NCBI GenBank assembly: GCA_948435975.1
Contig: CAOJHG010000130.1
Location: 1 to 6,490, forward strand
DNA: 6,490 nt
Direction: 5' to 3'
DNA from: an uncultured Oscillibacter sp.
GTDB lineage: Bacteria; Bacillota; Clostridia; Oscillospirales; Oscillospiraceae
The position numbers and the translations under genes were made by a program. How positions within the stretch are numbered: position 1 is the first letter of the stretch; every line of letters starts with the position of its first letter. Below are positions 4,466 through 6,490 of this stretch, piece after piece. Below the pieces are notes generated by a model, which was given only the letters and a program-made list of their open reading frames with translations, did no database searches and was not told where the DNA came from.

Positions 4466-6490
4466 GTGGCTTCCTCACAAAAGAAATCCACAACTACAAA
4501 GAGAAGCGGAGGAGGGACCCGCGCAAAAACCGGCGGCAAAAGAGCTCCGCAGAAGCAACCCATCCGGCGGGAAGTAGCCGGAGGCGTCCTGCTGGTCCTG
4601 ACGCTGTTTGTATTCGTCAGCTATTTTGGCGTAAATGCCCTGTTCTTGGACTTCTTCGCCAAGCTGTTGAAGGGCTTGTTTGGCTATGGCTACTGGCTGT
4701 CTGGTCCGTCTCTGCTGCTGGCGGGTCTAATCCTGCTGTTCCACCACGGACGGCCGGTGCAGCTTCGGACCGCCTGTGCGCTGCTGACTCCGGTGCTCTT
4801 CGGCTCTCTGGCCCATATGGTACTATGTGAAAATATCTACGCTCCAGGCTTTTTCAAGATGCTGGGCAGTATCTGGAAGGACGGCGTTGCGTTAAAGTCC
4901 GGCGGCGCGGTCTCCGGCGTACTGGCAAATGCGTCTGTCGCGGTGTTTTCTAAGCTGGCATCGGTGATTCTGTTTACGGTGCTGCTGGTGACGGCGCTGC
5001 TGATTGCTCTCCGGCAGGCTCTGGCAGTGCTGGCGGAACGGCATCGGACCCGGCCCCAGTATGAGGAAGAGGAGTGGGAAACGCCCGTTCGGGAACCTGC
5101 CATTCCCCAGAAACGCCGTGCGAAGCCTCGGATTGACATTCCGCTGGATGGGGAGAGGCCGGAAGAGGAGGACAAACCCGCCGCAAAAGAACCAGGCAGA
5201 TTCACTGGGTTCTTCCGCCACAAATCCGAGCACCAGCGGACGCCGGACCAGGTGCTGGCGGCGGATATCCCAGAACCAGAACCCGTGCCAAAAGAACCAG
5301 AGCCGGAACCCGCAGCGCCTCCGGAAAAGCCAGCCGCACCAGTACCCACTCCGACTGCCGCCATCCCGGAACCGCCTTTGCCTCCGGAACCGAAGCATAC
5401 ACCGCCTTCGGAACCAATCGCTGGAGAGGAGGAGCCGCCAGAACCTCAAAAACCCCTGCCCAAGCCGGAAGTACCCCTATTCTCCCGCGGCGGGAAAGCG
5501 GAGACAGCGAAAGAGGTTGCCGCCCAAACTGCCGCCCTGGCAGCGGAGATCGAAGAAAAACTGGCCGCCGGCGAAGGAGAGTACCAATTCCCGCCGGTGG
5601 AGCTGCTTCGGATTAACCAGGCTGAAAATCACGTGGAGGCAGGCGCAGAGCTGAGAAATAACTCCCGCCGCCTTGCCGAGACCCTGGCCAGCTTCAATGT
5701 AGACGCCACGCCGGGAGACGTCATTCACGGTCCCTCCGTCACCCGCTATGAGTTTGTGCTGAACCGGGGCGTAAAGCTGTCAAAAATCACGAACCTGGCT
5801 GATGATATCGCTTTGGCTCTGGGCGCTACCGGCGTTCGTATCGCACCGATTCCGGACAAAATTTCCGTGGTAGGCATTGAGGTGCCCAATAAGCAGGTAA
5901 CACCGGTCCTGATTCGGGATGTAATCGAGTCTCCAGAGTTCCAGAACCACCGCTCTCAGGTAGCATTCGCTTTGGGTAAGGACATCAGCGGCCAAAGCGT
6001 GGTGGGCGATATCGGAACCCTGCCCCATGTGCTGATCGCGGGCACTACCGGTTCCGGCAAGTCCGTCTGTACAAACTCCCTGATTGTCAGCCTTCTGTAC
6101 AAGTCTACACCGGACGAGGTGCGCTTCATCATGGTAGACCCTAAAATGGTGGAGCTGGCCCCCTACAACGGCATTCCCCACCTGCTGATTCCTGTGGTAA
6201 CGGACCCGAAAAAAGCCGCTGGAGCCTTGCAGTGGGCGGTGTTTGAGATGATGAAGCGCTATACGTCCTTCAAGGAAACCGGCGTAAAGAAGCTGGAGGA
6301 ATTCAATCAACTGGCCCGGACCCGGGAAGACCTGACGCCGCTGCCAGTGGTGGTGGTGGTCATTGACGAGCTGGCGGACCTGATGCTGGTGGCCGGGAAA
6401 GAGGTGGAGGACTCCATCTGCCGTGTCGCCCAGATGGGCCGCGCCGCCGGGATGCACTTGGTCATCGCCACCCAGCGTCCCTCTGCCGAC
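4466..6490 (+). CDS. ftsK: DNA translocase FtsK/SpoIIIE (3' end outside window)
   Basis: This is a septal, membrane-anchored ATPase that pumps chromosomal DNA during division or sporulation. The frame gives 675 residues and stays open to the right edge, so part of the motor and the DNA-reading gamma winged helix are missing. Order of parts: a lysine/arginine-rich cytoplasmic N-terminus (1-35); about four membrane helices (near 37-57, 76-92, 101-120, 166-185); an acidic stretch (199-205, YEEEEWE); a proline/glutamate-rich linker (about 268-337); the alpha domain beginning near YQFPPVELL (373-381); and the RecA-like motor with Walker A GTTGSGKS (526-533) and Walker B VVVVVIDE (628-635). VDPKMVELAPYNGIPHL and the final QMGRAAGMHLVIATQRPSAD are classic family blocks. 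GTG at 4466 is nine bases after GGGAGG (4451-4456), with no in-frame ATG near. FtsK and SpoIIIE roles cannot be separated from this fragment. Confidence 0.95.
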   Translation, partial: MASSQKKSTTTKRSGGGTRAKTGGKRAPQKQPIRREVAGGVLLVLTLFVFVSYFGVNALFLDFFAKLLKGLFGYGYWLSGPSLLLAGLILLFHHGRPVQLRTACALLTPVLFGSLAHMVLCENIYAPGFFKMLGSIWKDGVALKSGGAVSGVLANASVAVFSKLASVILFTVLLVTALLIALRQALAVLAERHRTRPQYEEEEWETPVREPAIPQKRRAKPRIDIPLDGERPEEEDKPAAKEPGRFTGFFRHKSEHQRTPDQVLAADIPEPEPVPKEPEPEPAAPPEKPAAPVPTPTAAIPEPPLPPEPKHTPPSEPIAGEEEPPEPQKPLPKPEVPLFSRGGKAETAKEVAAQTAALAAEIEEKLAAGEGEYQFPPVELLRINQAENHVEAGAELRNNSRRLAETLASFNVDATPGDVIHGPSVTRYEFVLNRGVKLSKITNLADDIALALGATGVRIAPIPDKISVVGIEVPNKQVTPVLIRDVIESPEFQNHRSQVAFALGKDISGQSVVGDIGTLPHVLIAGTTGSGKSVCTNSLIVSLLYKSTPDEVRFIMVDPKMVELAPYNGIPHLLIPVVTDPKKAAGALQWAVFEMMKRYTSFKETGVKKLEEFNQLARTREDLTPLPVVVVVIDELADLMLVAGKEVEDSICRVAQMGRAAGMHLVIATQRPSAD

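Noticed and set aside
4837..5449. Long minus-strand open frames (4837-5364 and 4892-5449) rich in Gly/Ser or Arg/Phe/Trp
   Set aside because: They are antisense to the FtsK N-terminal region and linker, which has unmistakable family motifs in its own frame. Their low-complexity composition mirrors the Pro/Glu codons, and they have no ribosome site or recognisable domain.
5004..5654. Plus-strand 216-codon open frame inside ftsK
   Set aside because: It is an alternative frame of the FtsK linker, with composition dominated by Arg/Pro/Asn from shifted Pro/Glu codons.
5780..6457. Minus-strand 225-codon open frame
   Set aside because: It is antisense to the conserved FtsK motor domain; the His/Gln-rich composition is that of a shadow frame.

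Overview
The window looks like a chromosomal segment of a moderately GC-rich Firmicute, most likely a gut member of the Oscillospiraceae/Clostridia. The basis is strong AGGAGG-type ribosome binding sites, GTG and TTG starts, consensus sigma-A promoters, a Firmicutes-type LexA box, and Gram-positive forms of ThiN, a short DtxR/MntR regulator, UppP and FtsK/SpoIIIE. This placement is inferred from protein and signal style; no rRNA or marker gene is present. I see no mobile element, CRISPR array, tRNA or rRNA, and no gene-free stretch above 300 bases.

Layout. Positions 1-1423 (minus strand) hold a leftward operon: a strong promoter with a near-consensus LexA box in its spacer, a 67-residue membrane-type small protein, and a radical SAM protein of the putative DNA modification/repair family that runs off the left edge. 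Positions 1559-2260 (plus) hold thiamine pyrophosphokinase (thiN) with its own promoter. Positions 2196-2714 (minus) hold a MobA-like nucleotidyltransferase that has lost its signature catalytic residues and overlaps the end of thiN tail to tail. Positions 2880-3381 (plus) hold a short DtxR/MntR-family metalloregulator with its own promoter and a plausible terminator. Positions 3502-6490 (plus) hold uppP (undecaprenyl-diphosphatase), then 49 bases later ftsK/spoIIIE, which runs off the right edge.

How the genes fit together. The left operon reads as a DNA-damage module: the SOS-type operator, the helix-hairpin-helix radical SAM enzyme and the small membrane protein suggest an SOS response with a repair arm and perhaps a membrane arm. 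The right pair joins cell-wall lipid carrier recycling (UppP) to chromosome translocation at the septum (FtsK). thiN, the degenerate transferase and the regulator look like independent single-gene units.

The most unusual material is the LexA-type promoter with its 11-base inverted repeat, the uncharacterised small membrane protein under it, and the catalytically degenerate MobA-like protein.
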